64,000 nt of DNA from a bacterium (GTDB taxonomy: Bacteria; Electryoneota; RPQS01). Under the pieces are notes generated by a model, which was not told the DNA's origin, ran no database searches, and saw only the letters and a program-made list of their open reading frames with translations. The first letter of the stretch is position 1. Every line of letters begins with the position of its first letter. The position numbers were made by a program, and so were the translations under genes. Positions 42,262 to 49,747 of the stretch are shown here, one piece after another. The stretch covers positions 1 through 64,000 of the forward strand of contig JABWCQ010000005.1 of NCBI GenBank assembly GCA_013360195.1, in the 5' to 3' direction.

Positions 42262-43223
42262 CAGTTGCCCTCCCACGCCGGTGTTGACAAGTATTTCTCC
42301 GCACCGTCGGGAAAAATCGTAACGACGATTCCATCTTCAAGAGTCTCGGCGAGTTTCATCGCCGCCGCGGCCGATGCTCCGCTGGAAGTGCCCACCAAGA
42401 GTCCCTCTTCGCCGGCAAGCCGCCTGCACATCGTGTAGGCCTCTTCGGTACTGACCTCCAGCTCAATGTCGGACAACTTGCCGTCATATATTTCGGGCAC
42501 ATGGACGGACGGTAAATGCTTCAAGCCTTCCAACCCGTGAAAAGGCGAGTCCGGCTGAAAACTTGCGACAGTGACATGCGGATTGCGCGCTTTCAAATAC
42601 CTGCCGACTCCGGTAAACGTCCCAGTCGTTCCCAGCCCCGAAACAAAATGTGTGACGGCCCCTTCGGTCTGCCGCCATATCTCCGGACCTGTCGTCGTGA
42701 GATGAGCGTTGACATTTGCCGGGTTGGCATACTGATTCAAATAGCAATAGTTCTCAGGGTACTTCTGCTTCAAATCCCGTGCGACCGCTTGCGCTCCGTC
42801 TGTGGAAAGCAGCGGATCCGTGTAGATCAACTCCGCGCCGTAAGCGTGCAGAATCTGTTTGCGTTCCCGGCTGGCATTATCAGGAACGCAAAGCGTGACA
42901 CCGATGCCCAGCGCGGCGCCCAGCATCGCCAGCGCGATGCCCGTATTGCCGCTTGTGGCTTCGAGCACGCGAGTACGCTCGTTAATGCGGTGGTTTCGCA
43001 TCGCATCAGACAGCATCGCCCACGCGGCGCGGTCTTTCACAGAACCGCCGGGATTTTTCCATTCCGCTTTGGCAAACACGCGCACATTTGGGGATAGTCC
43101 TCTGGTTACACCGGCCAGCTCAATCAGCGGTGTGTTCCCTATCAAATGCACCAGCGGGGGTACACTTTGTACGTACCGCGCCGCGCGCGGTGTGATGGTC
43201 AAACTAGTCGCTGGAATACTCAT
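42261..43223 (-). CDS. PLP-dependent cysteine synthase (CysK/CysM family)
   Basis: A 320-residue fold-type II PLP enzyme. Lys63 in WKNPGGSVKDRAAW binds PLP, the substrate loop is EATSGNTGIALAM (88-100), the phosphate loop is FVSGLGTTGTFTGVGRYL, and GLLVGTSSGASAAAAM is near the end. ATG 43223 follows TTGAGGC at the right distance. Sequence does not decide between sulfide and a carrier thiocarboxylate as sulfur donor, but the downstream JAMM and carrier-E1 genes favour the CysM/CysO-type route. It overlaps the JAMM gene by one base and follows the peroxiredoxin by 37 bases. Confidence 0.93.
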   Translation of the reverse strand: MSIPATSLTITPRAARYVQSVPPLVHLIGNTPLIELAGVTRGLSPNVRVFAKAEWKNPGGSVKDRAAWAMLSDAMRNHRINERTRVLEATSGNTGIALAMLGAALGIGVTLCVPDNASRERKQILHAYGAELIYTDPLLSTDGAQAVARDLKQKYPENYCYLNQYANPANVNAHLTTTGPEIWRQTEGAVTHFVSGLGTTGTFTGVGRYLKARNPHVTVASFQPDSPFHGLEGLKHLPSVHVPEIYDGKLSDIELEVSTEEAYTMCRRLAGEEGLLVGTSSGASAAAAMKLAETLEDGIVVTIFPDGAEKYLSTPAWEGN

Positions 43224-43260
43224 CGTTGCCTCAAGTCCATTTCCTTTTTCCTGTCTTGCC

Positions 43261-43944
43261 TTAGTTTGCAGCCGGGATCCTGCGCTTGCTGAAATACCAG
43301 TCTGTGTATTCATCCGCCTCGGCTTTGCGGTTTTCAGCGACGGTGACGTATTGCGGCGGCGGAATAATGCACGGCTCGCCCGGATGCCAGTTCTCGGGAG
43401 TCGCCAGTCCATGTTTGTCCGTGGTCTGCAGCGCATCCAGAATTCTGATCACCTCGTCAATCGAACGGCCGTTTGAGAGAGGATAGTAAATCATCGCCCG
43501 AATTACACCCTTGTCGTCAATGACAAACACAGCTCGCACTGCGGAGGTGTCGCTTGCCTCCGGATGCAGCATGCCGTATGCGCGCGCGACATCGCCTTTC
43601 AAGTCGGCAATCAACGGAAATGGAATCGGTTGATTGAATTTCTCTTCGATGTTCCGAAGCCACGCGATATGTGAGTAAATGGAATCTATCGACAAGCCGA
43701 TGACTTGTGTATTTCTCTTGGCAAATTCCTCATGCTTGCGGGCGAATCCCAGAAACTCGGTTGTGCATACGGGAGTAAAGTCAGCCGGGTGAGAAAAGAG
43801 CACCACCCATTTCCCGCGGTAATCGGAAAGTCTGAGGTCTCCCTGCGTGGTCTTGGCCGTGAAGTCAGGCGCGGGAGTATTGATTCTCGGCAGCGTAATC
43901 TGTGCCGTTGTTGAAGTTCCGTTTGTTGTTCCGTTCGTGCTCAT
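43261..43944 (-). CDS. Peroxiredoxin, Prx6/1-Cys type
   Basis: A 227-residue thiol peroxidase. The peroxidatic Cys60 is in FSHPADFTPVCTTEFLGF. The rest follows the Prx6 pattern (GLSIDSIYSHIAWL, PFPLIADLKGDVARAYGMLH, VFVIDDKGVIRAM) with the long C-terminal extension (WHPGEPCIIPPP). ATG 43944 follows AAGGAAGAG. It is the first structural gene after the cysteine leader and attenuator, so peroxide defence and cysteine synthesis seem to be co-regulated here. Confidence 0.94.
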   Translation of the reverse strand: MSTNGTTNGTSTTAQITLPRINTPAPDFTAKTTQGDLRLSDYRGKWVVLFSHPADFTPVCTTEFLGFARKHEEFAKRNTQVIGLSIDSIYSHIAWLRNIEEKFNQPIPFPLIADLKGDVARAYGMLHPEASDTSAVRAVFVIDDKGVIRAMIYYPLSNGRSIDEVIRILDALQTTDKHGLATPENWHPGEPCIIPPPQYVTVAENRKAEADEYTDWYFSKRRIPAAN

Positions 43945-43984
43945 GTCTCTTCCTTGGACTGCGAATTTTAGCGTTTTCATTTTC

Positions 43985-44024
43985 TAAGCAACAAAAAACC
44001 CCCTCGCGATAGCAAGGGGGTTTT
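43985..44024 (-). terminator. Attenuator terminator of the cysteine operon
   Basis: On the minus strand AAAACCCCCTTGC-TATC-GCGAGGGGGTTTT is a 13-bp stem with one G-T, then TTGTTGCTT. It lies 25 bases after the stop codon of the cysteine-codon leader ORF and 41 bases before the peroxiredoxin ATG. The plus strand also has a short TTTT, but no plus-strand gene ends here. Confidence 0.85.
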
Positions 44025-44048
44025 CAACATTCTAATGCGGTTACCGTG

Positions 44049-44126
44049 TCATTCAGTCACGGACATGCGCACACAACCACCCTCGCCATGGGAGCGGGTC
44101 TGACAACAACACAGACAAGTGGTCAT
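44049..44126 (-). CDS. Cysteine-rich leader peptide of the cysteine operon (25 codons)
   Basis: ATG 44126 to TGA 44049. It begins MTTCLCCCQ, with Cys codons at positions 4, 6, 7 and 8 and another at 18; the rest is TRSHGEGGCVRMSVTE. It starts about 17 nt after the predicted transcription start, with no Shine-Dalgarno sequence. The codons for Gly-Glu-Gly-Gly-Cys contain GCGAGGGTGGTT (44086-44075), which can pair with the left terminator arm over 11 bp. A ribosome waiting at the Cys run would leave that segment free and prevent termination. Poly-cysteine leader ORFs of this kind are known to attenuate cysteine operons in mycobacteria; one in this type of bacterium is new to me. Confidence 0.75.
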   Translation of the reverse strand: MTTCLCCCQTRSHGEGGCVRMSVTE

Positions 44127-44147
44127 TTTTTGGGTACGCATAAATAC

Positions 44148-44177
44148 AAGATACACTCGCCGAGGGGGTGAAGTCAA
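44148..44177 (-). promoter_or_regulatory. Promoter of the cysteine operon
   Basis: Minus strand: TTGACT (44177-44172), an 18-bp spacer, TATCTT (44153-44148). The predicted start gives a leader of about 200 nt holding the cysteine-codon ORF and attenuator. Confidence 0.65.
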
Positions 44178-44392
44178 GAGCTCGGATAAAGAATTCCAAA
44201 AATTCTTTTGCAGTTCCTCATATTATTCTAACACAGATTTAACTAATTGTGTGAGCTAATAATTCAGAGGCTTCAAACAAGAGGCCGTAAATACCTCCAA
44301 AACAAGCAATTCTCCGTTGAGAAAGTGAGGGAAATGTGATACTTTGTGACATTCAAACTGCCTTGACCCCCTCGACCTTCGCCCGTCCAATC

Positions 44393-45454
44393 ATGCGACG
44401 ACTGACTCTGTTTCTTCTTGTTTTTACTGTTCCTATGTCTGCCTTTGCTACAGACGACCTGCCGTTATGGCTTGTAAACACGAAACTTAGCGGTGATTTT
44501 CGTTACCGGCATGAAGGAATCGACCGTGAAGGTGGGTCAGCAACCTATCGTAACCGGATTCGGTACCGCCTCGGCATCGATACCAAGGTCAATGAGAAGG
44601 TCTTGGTCGGGGCGCGGTTTGCCTCCGGCGTGGGCGATCCACGTTCCACGAATCAGGACCTCGAAGATGGCCTCTCTGCAAAATCCATAAATCTCGATCG
44701 CGCCTTTTTCGAACTCACACCCTGTGACCACTGGTGGGTTACCGCCGGCAAATTCGGCAATCCCTTTGTGTCCACCGACCTCCATTGGGATGCCGATGTG
44801 AATTTTGAGGGCGGCGCGATTCGCTATTCCTCGGGAGAAGAGGTTCGCTTCGCCGTTACAGGTGGAGGCATTTGGCTCGAACCCTACAAGGCAGAGCACG
44901 GCAGCGGTATTTGGGCTGGCCAACTATCCGCCAGCGGCAAACATGGTTCGAAGGGAACCTGGCAAGCCTCGGCCGGCCTATACTCCTATGTTAATCGAAA
45001 CATGCTGGCAGGCACAAGCAGCTACGGGAACAGCATTGGGGACAACGGCATGTTCCGCTCCGACTTCGAAATTCTCGATATCGTGGCGCAAGTGACGATG
45101 CCCGTCGGCAAATCCAAGCTGACAGTCACTGCCAATCCCGTTCTGAACACGGCAACCTCAAGTGACAACATCGGCTGGTTGGCAATGCTGAAGTTGGGCG
45201 GGAAATGCTGGGATAGAAAGTGTTCATTGTCCTACGACTATCGCGTTCTTGAAGCGGACGCACTGTTTGGAGCATTTACAGACAGCGATGCGGCCGGCGG
45301 CAGAACCAATCAGCGCGGACACCGAATCATGGGCGATATTGAGCTGATGGACGGCTTCACCACCGGAGCATCAGCGTACTTCAATACCCTTTCCGCCTCC
45401 GGTGAAGGCGACTGGTATCAGCGATGGATGGTGGATGGAGTCGTGAAATTCTAA
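44393..45454 (+). CDS. Putative outer-membrane porin at the head of the phosphate uptake genes
   Basis: A 353-residue barrel with signal peptide (MRRLTLFLLVFTVPMSAFA). Alternating strands and typical porin phrases are visible (LSGDFRYRHEGIDREGG, RNRIRYRLGIDTKVN, FELTPCDHWWVTAGKFGNPF), and it ends in Phe (WMVDGVVKF). ATG 44393 gives a normal signal peptide but has no ribosome-binding site; GTG 44336 has GAGGG at a good distance and would add 19 residues. The next gene is pstS, so it may let phosphate across the outer membrane, though no specificity can be read. Confidence 0.82.
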   Translation: MRRLTLFLLVFTVPMSAFATDDLPLWLVNTKLSGDFRYRHEGIDREGGSATYRNRIRYRLGIDTKVNEKVLVGARFASGVGDPRSTNQDLEDGLSAKSINLDRAFFELTPCDHWWVTAGKFGNPFVSTDLHWDADVNFEGGAIRYSSGEEVRFAVTGGGIWLEPYKAEHGSGIWAGQLSASGKHGSKGTWQASAGLYSYVNRNMLAGTSSYGNSIGDNGMFRSDFEILDIVAQVTMPVGKSKLTVTANPVLNTATSSDNIGWLAMLKLGGKCWDRKCSLSYDYRVLEADALFGAFTDSDAAGGRTNQRGHRIMGDIELMDGFTTGASAYFNTLSASGEGDWYQRWMVDGVVKF

Positions 45455-45518
45455 ACTCACGAAATCCTCACAATTTATCGCTACTCTCACATTCTACAAA
45501 TTGAAAACAGGAGATAAC

Positions 45519-46385
45519 ATGCGTTCCATGATTCGTTTTGCGACAGTTGTTGTCGCAATCAGTATGCTGGTAATCGGGATGGGCTGTGGGAAGAAGGCCG
45601 ACAAAGCCGTTGAAAAGGCCTCCATTGACATTAAAGGTTCCGACACGATGGTCAATCTGATGTCTGCCATGGCGGAAGCTTACATGAAGGCACATCCCGA
45701 CAAGCAAGTCGCGGTGACAGGTGGCGGCAGCGGTACAGGCATCGCTGCTTTGCTCAACGGCACCACGGATATTTGTGCTTCATCGCGCGCCATGCAGCAG
45801 AAGGAAATTGACTTGGCCAAACAGAAGAATATCCAGCCGAGCGAAGTGGTCATCGGCATGGACGGTCTCGCAGTCATGGTCAACAAAAGCAACCCTGCAG
45901 ACAGCCTGACTCTTGAGCAGATTAAACAGATTTTTCAAGGCACCGTCAAGGACTGGAAGGATGTCGGCGGCACTCCGGGCGAGATTCTCATTCACTCACG
46001 CGAAAGCAACTCCGGTACGTACGTTTACTTCAAGGAGCATGTCCTGGACAAGGGTGACTTTGCCACGAACGCGCGCCTGATGACGTCGACCGCTGCGCTG
46101 GTGCAGGAAATCTCCACCAACGCGAATGCCATCGGCTACGGCGGCGAAGCCTACGGCAAGCAGGGCAACATCAAAATGATGCACGTGCGCAAAGCAGCCG
46201 GCCAGCCAGCCGTCTATCCGACTGAAGAGACCGTTCGCAGCGGAGCCTATCCGATTTCCCGTCCGCTTTTCCTCTATACGAATGGACAGGCAACGGGTCT
46301 GGTAAGTGAGTTCATCAACTTCTGCAACTCACCCGAGGGTCAACGAATCGTTCGCGAAGTCGGTTACGTCCCCATGAAGGGCTAA
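45519..46385 (+). CDS. pstS: Phosphate-binding lipoprotein PstS
   Basis: A 288-residue periplasmic binding protein anchored as a lipoprotein (VVVAISMLVIGMGCGKKAD). ATG 45519 follows CAGGAG. Phosphate-contact motifs are typical of the PstS family: IKGSDTMVNLMSAMAEAYM, the glycine loop VTGGGSGTGIAALLNGTTDI and SRESNSGTYVYFKEHVL. It delivers phosphate to the PstCAB importer encoded immediately after it. Confidence 0.95.
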   Translation: MRSMIRFATVVVAISMLVIGMGCGKKADKAVEKASIDIKGSDTMVNLMSAMAEAYMKAHPDKQVAVTGGGSGTGIAALLNGTTDICASSRAMQQKEIDLAKQKNIQPSEVVIGMDGLAVMVNKSNPADSLTLEQIKQIFQGTVKDWKDVGGTPGEILIHSRESNSGTYVYFKEHVLDKGDFATNARLMTSTAALVQEISTNANAIGYGGEAYGKQGNIKMMHVRKAAGQPAVYPTEETVRSGAYPISRPLFLYTNGQATGLVSEFINFCNSPEGQRIVREVGYVPMKG

Positions 46386-46442
46386 GAAATCACTGAACCC
46401 GGGCGGGCGGGAAATACTCCCGCCTGCCCGTTCAAACCTCCC

Positions 46443-47324
46443 ATGCCGTTAAGCAGACAATACTGGAAAGCGCGGGCAATCCGCTACTTCTTCATGACGT
46501 GTGCGGCGACCTCGGTTCTTATCGTGGCGCTTGTTTTCTTGTTCTTGGGGAAAGAGAGTATTCCGTTTGTCGCGGAGCATGGTATAGGCGAATTGCTCGG
46601 AGATATCTGGCAGCCGGTCTCCTTTGAAGATGAGCAGTTCGGCATTCTGCCGCTGATAACAGGCTCGATACTCGTAACAATTCTGGCCACGATTTTCGCG
46701 GTTCCGTTCGGCGTAATCAGCGCAATCTACATCGCTGAAATGGCGTCACCCGTGGAGCGCGAAATCTGGAAACCGGTTATCGAACTTCTCGCGGGTATTC
46801 CTTCGGTCGTGCTGGGGTTCTTCGGTCTCGTGGTCGTCGCGCCATTGGTCAAGGAAACCTTTGGACTCTCCTCCGGGTTGAATGCTTTGACCGGCTCCTT
46901 CCTGCTCGCGCTTATGGCCATCCCGACCATCATTACAATTTCCGAAGACGCGATTAGGAATGTTCCGCAGTCTTTCAAAGAGGCCTCCTATTCACTTGGT
47001 GCCTCAAAGCTGCAGACGATATGGAAAGTCACAGTCCCTGCCGCACTCTCAGGAATTGTCGCCGCGGTCATGCTCGGTTTGGGACGCGTGGTTGGAGAAA
47101 CCATGGCCGTGATGATGGTCACGGGCAATGCCGCAATCGTCACGTGGTCGCCGACCGATCCCGTGCGCACGATGACAGCCACCGTCGCCGCCGAAATGGG
47201 TGAGGTTCCGTTTGGAAGTGAACACTATCATGCGCTGTTTGTCATCGGTGTCGTGCTCTTGTTCATGACCTTCGGTTTGAACATGGTTGCACAGCGCGTT
47301 CTTAAGAAATACAGGATAGGCTGA
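46443..47324 (+). CDS. pstC: Phosphate ABC transporter permease PstC
   Basis: A 293-residue inner-membrane protein with six predicted helices. The ABC-permease EAA-like loop is EASYSLGASKLQTIWKVTVPAALSGIVAAVMLGLGRVVGETMAV, placed near residues 180-225, and LLAGIPSVVLGFFGL is the PstC signature before it. Length is usual. It follows pstS by 57 bases and precedes pstA by four. Confidence 0.95.
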   Translation: MPLSRQYWKARAIRYFFMTCAATSVLIVALVFLFLGKESIPFVAEHGIGELLGDIWQPVSFEDEQFGILPLITGSILVTILATIFAVPFGVISAIYIAEMASPVEREIWKPVIELLAGIPSVVLGFFGLVVVAPLVKETFGLSSGLNALTGSFLLALMAIPTIITISEDAIRNVPQSFKEASYSLGASKLQTIWKVTVPAALSGIVAAVMLGLGRVVGETMAVMMVTGNAAIVTWSPTDPVRTMTATVAAEMGEVPFGSEHYHALFVIGVVLLFMTFGLNMVAQRVLKKYRIG

Positions 47325-47328
47325 CACC

Positions 47329-48189
47329 ATGAGCATGAGGCCGCGCAACATCTCGGAGAAGTTCGTGTACTACACGATGCTGGGAGTCACCTACGCGATT
47401 CTGCTCGTTGTTGTGTATATCATCGCGGATGTGGTCGTAGGCGGAATCGGCACCATCAGTTGGGCATTTCTCACGGAAGCCCCCCGCAAGAGTGGCGAAG
47501 AAGGCGGCATCTTTCCTGTCATAGTTGGTACATTCTATCTCGTGCTGGGCACCATCACATTCGCACTTCCCTTGGGTATGGCCGGCGCAATCTATTTAAG
47601 CGAGTATGCCAAACAAGGCCGCCTGACTCGCATGATCCGCCTGGCCATTGTCACGTTGGCCGGAATACCCTCCGTTGTGCTGGGGCTGTTCGGACTCGGT
47701 TTGTTTGTCATATTCATGGGATTCGGCGCATCCATCCTTGCGGGCAGTCTGACTCTCGCCTGCATGATTCTCCCGACCATCATTGTCGCCAGCGAAGAGT
47801 CCCTGCGCTCCATTCCTCAGTCCTTCCGCGAAGGCAGCCTTGCGCTTGGCGCAACCAAGTGGGAAACGATTCGCCGCAACGTGCTGCCCTACGCGATTCC
47901 GGGTATGATGACCGGCTCCATTCTCGGTGTCGGCCGCGCCGCCGGCGAAACTGCACCAATACTCTTGACGGTCGCGGCCTTCTTCCTTCCCACTCTGCCG
48001 CAATCCGTGTTCGACCAATGTATGGCTTTGCCGTACCACTTATACATCTTGGCCACACAGCTGCCTGATGTGGAAAAAGCCCGGCCGATGCAGTACGGTA
48101 CTGCACTCGTCTTAATCGCCGTCGTGCTTGGTTTTAACATGGCCGCTATCATCATTCGCTCCTATTTCAGACGGAAATACCGTTGGTAA
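47329..48189 (+). CDS. pstA: Phosphate ABC transporter permease PstA
   Basis: A 286-residue permease partner of PstC with six hydrophobic segments. Characteristic stretches are VTLAGIPSVVLGLFGLGLFV and the coupling loop EGSLALGATKWETIRRNVLPYAIPGMMTGSILGVGRAAGETAPILL. It starts with ATG 47329 and is followed three bases after its stop by pstB. Confidence 0.95.
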   Translation: MSMRPRNISEKFVYYTMLGVTYAILLVVVYIIADVVVGGIGTISWAFLTEAPRKSGEEGGIFPVIVGTFYLVLGTITFALPLGMAGAIYLSEYAKQGRLTRMIRLAIVTLAGIPSVVLGLFGLGLFVIFMGFGASILAGSLTLACMILPTIIVASEESLRSIPQSFREGSLALGATKWETIRRNVLPYAIPGMMTGSILGVGRAAGETAPILLTVAAFFLPTLPQSVFDQCMALPYHLYILATQLPDVEKARPMQYGTALVLIAVVLGFNMAAIIIRSYFRRKYRW

Positions 48190-48192
48190 CGC

Positions 48193-48957
48193 ATGACAGA
48201 CGTCGCTCCTCATATTGAAGCCAGGCAACTGAACTTCTACTACGGTCCCGCGCAGGCACTGTTCAATGTGACAATTGCCCTTCGCAAGAGCAAGGTCACG
48301 GCCTTCATCGGCCCGTCCGGCTGCGGCAAGTCCACGTTTCTCCGCACGCTGAACCGCATGAATGACATTATTGACGGCACACGACTCGAAGGTCAGGTCC
48401 TCGTGGATGGAGTTGATATCTACAAAGGGTCGTGGAACGTCATTGATTTGCGCCGTAAGGTCGGCATGGTATTTCAGAAGTCGAACCCGTTTCCCAAGTC
48501 TATTTTCGAGAATGTTGCTTACGGCCCGCGCATTCACGGCGAGAAAAGCAAACGCAAGCTCGACGAAATCGTGGAGCAGAGTCTGCGCCGCTCCGGACTG
48601 TGGGAAGAGGTAAAAGACCGGCTGGACAACAATGCGATGGGACTCTCCGGCGGCCAGCAGCAGCGGCTTTGCATCGCTCGTGCCCTTGCCGTAAATCCCG
48701 AAGTGCTCCTAATGGACGAACCCGCCTCTGCTCTTGACCCCAAATCCACGGCACGCATCGAAGACCTCATCAGCGAATTGCGCGGGGATTACACGATTGT
48801 CATCGTCACACACAACATGCAGCAGGCCGCCCGCGTCTCCGACGACACCGCCTTCTTCTATGAAGGCAAACTCATCGAGTTCGGCCGCACTAAACAGATA
48901 TTCACGAATCCGGTCGAAAAGCAGACGGAAGATTACATCACCGGCCGCTTCGGCTGA
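48193..48957 (+). CDS. pstB: Phosphate ABC transporter ATPase PstB
   Basis: A 254-residue ATP-binding subunit. Walker A is [21 protein letters not shown], the Q-loop lies in [22 protein letters not shown], the signature is [17 protein letters not shown], Walker B is [13 protein letters not shown] and the H-loop is [13 protein letters not shown]. All are the PstB form. A small CGGCAC-TTCAT-GTGCCG hairpin (48964-48981) separates it from phoU and may adjust mRNA stability. Confidence 0.97.
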   Translation: MTDVAPHIEARQLNFYYGPAQALFNVTIALRKSKVTAFIGPSGCGKSTFLRTLNRMNDIIDGTRLEGQVLVDGVDIYKGSWNVIDLRRKVGMVFQKSNPFPKSIFENVAYGPRIHGEKSKRKLDEIVEQSLRRSGLWEEVKDRLDNNAMGLSGGQQQRLCIARALAVNPEVLLMDEPASALDPKSTARIEDLISELRGDYTIVIVTHNMQQAARVSDDTAFFYEGKLIEFGRTKQIFTNPVEKQTEDYITGRFG

Positions 48958-49010
48958 GATCTTTCGGCACTTCATGTGCCGGGTTACATAAAGGGTAAGG
49001 AATCCATCAA

Positions 49011-49673
49011 ATGCCTGTTCATCTTAGGCGCGACCTTGACAAGCTGAAGCGTCTGATTCTTGGCTTCGGTGCGGCCGTCGAAGAAAATGCGCAGCTCTCT
49101 ATCAAGGCGCTGCGCGAATTTGACTGCTCCATCGCCGAACATGTGATTGACCGCGACAATCAAATTAACCGCGACGAAGTTGAAATTGAGGAAGAGTGCC
49201 TGAAAATACTCGCCCTCCACCAACCCGTCGCCATTGACCTGCGCTATGTCGTTACAGTTCTGAAGATCAATGCAGATCTTGAACGTATCGGTGACTTCTC
49301 CGTGAACGTCTGCAAACGCGTCCGCACGCTGGCAAAGTCTCCCAAAGTATCTATGCCCCGCGAATTGAATCAGATAGCGGAAAAGGCCGTAAGCATGGTA
49401 AAAGCCTCGCTGGACTGTCTGGTCGAGCAGGATGTCGTGCGCGCACGGGCAGTCTGTGCTGCCGATGATGAAGTGGACGACCTCCAGCGCAAACTGTACG
49501 ACATTATTCTCGGCGAAATAAAGTCCAAGCCTGAAGAGGCGCCGCAGTGGCTGCAAATCTTTTCCACGGTGCGCTACTTCGAACGTATGGGCGATTACGC
49601 CACCAATATTGCCGAAGATGTCATTTATCTGGTCGAAGGCGAGGTCATCCGCCACAAGGAACAGATAAACTAA
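49011..49673 (+). CDS. phoU: Phosphate-signalling regulator PhoU
   Basis: A 220-residue all-helical protein of two similar three-helix halves (LKRLILGFGAAVEENAQLSIKAL and MVKASLDCLVEQDVVRARAV). Metal-binding E-x3-D-type positions occur in each half (DRDNQINRDEVEIEEECL; CAADDEVDDLQRKL), and RYVVTVLKINADLERIGDFSVN and RYFERMGDYATNIAEDV are family signatures. It couples Pst transport to phosphate signalling. No PhoR/PhoB pair is in the window. A good terminator follows. Confidence 0.95.
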   Translation: MPVHLRRDLDKLKRLILGFGAAVEENAQLSIKALREFDCSIAEHVIDRDNQINRDEVEIEEECLKILALHQPVAIDLRYVVTVLKINADLERIGDFSVNVCKRVRTLAKSPKVSMPRELNQIAEKAVSMVKASLDCLVEQDVVRARAVCAADDEVDDLQRKLYDIILGEIKSKPEEAPQWLQIFSTVRYFERMGDYATNIAEDVIYLVEGEVIRHKEQIN

Positions 49674-49695
49674 ACAACGCGATACCCTGAAAAGC

Positions 49696-49728
49696 AGAGC
49701 GGCGACCCATTCGGATCGCCGCTCTTTT
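49696..49728. terminator. Bidirectional intrinsic terminator after phoU
   Basis: AGAGCGGCGA-CCCATTCGGA-TCGCCGCTCT is a 10-bp stem followed by TTTCA on the plus strand and GCTTTTCA on the minus strand. It separates phoU and the convergent cysteine-rich giant gene. Confidence 0.85.
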
Positions 49729-49747
49729 CATGGTCAGAATCTAGTGA

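Noticed and set aside
44330-44370. Possible Pho box before the porin/pst genes
   Set aside because: TGTGACATT-type pieces are present but not as properly spaced direct repeats; not strong enough to list.
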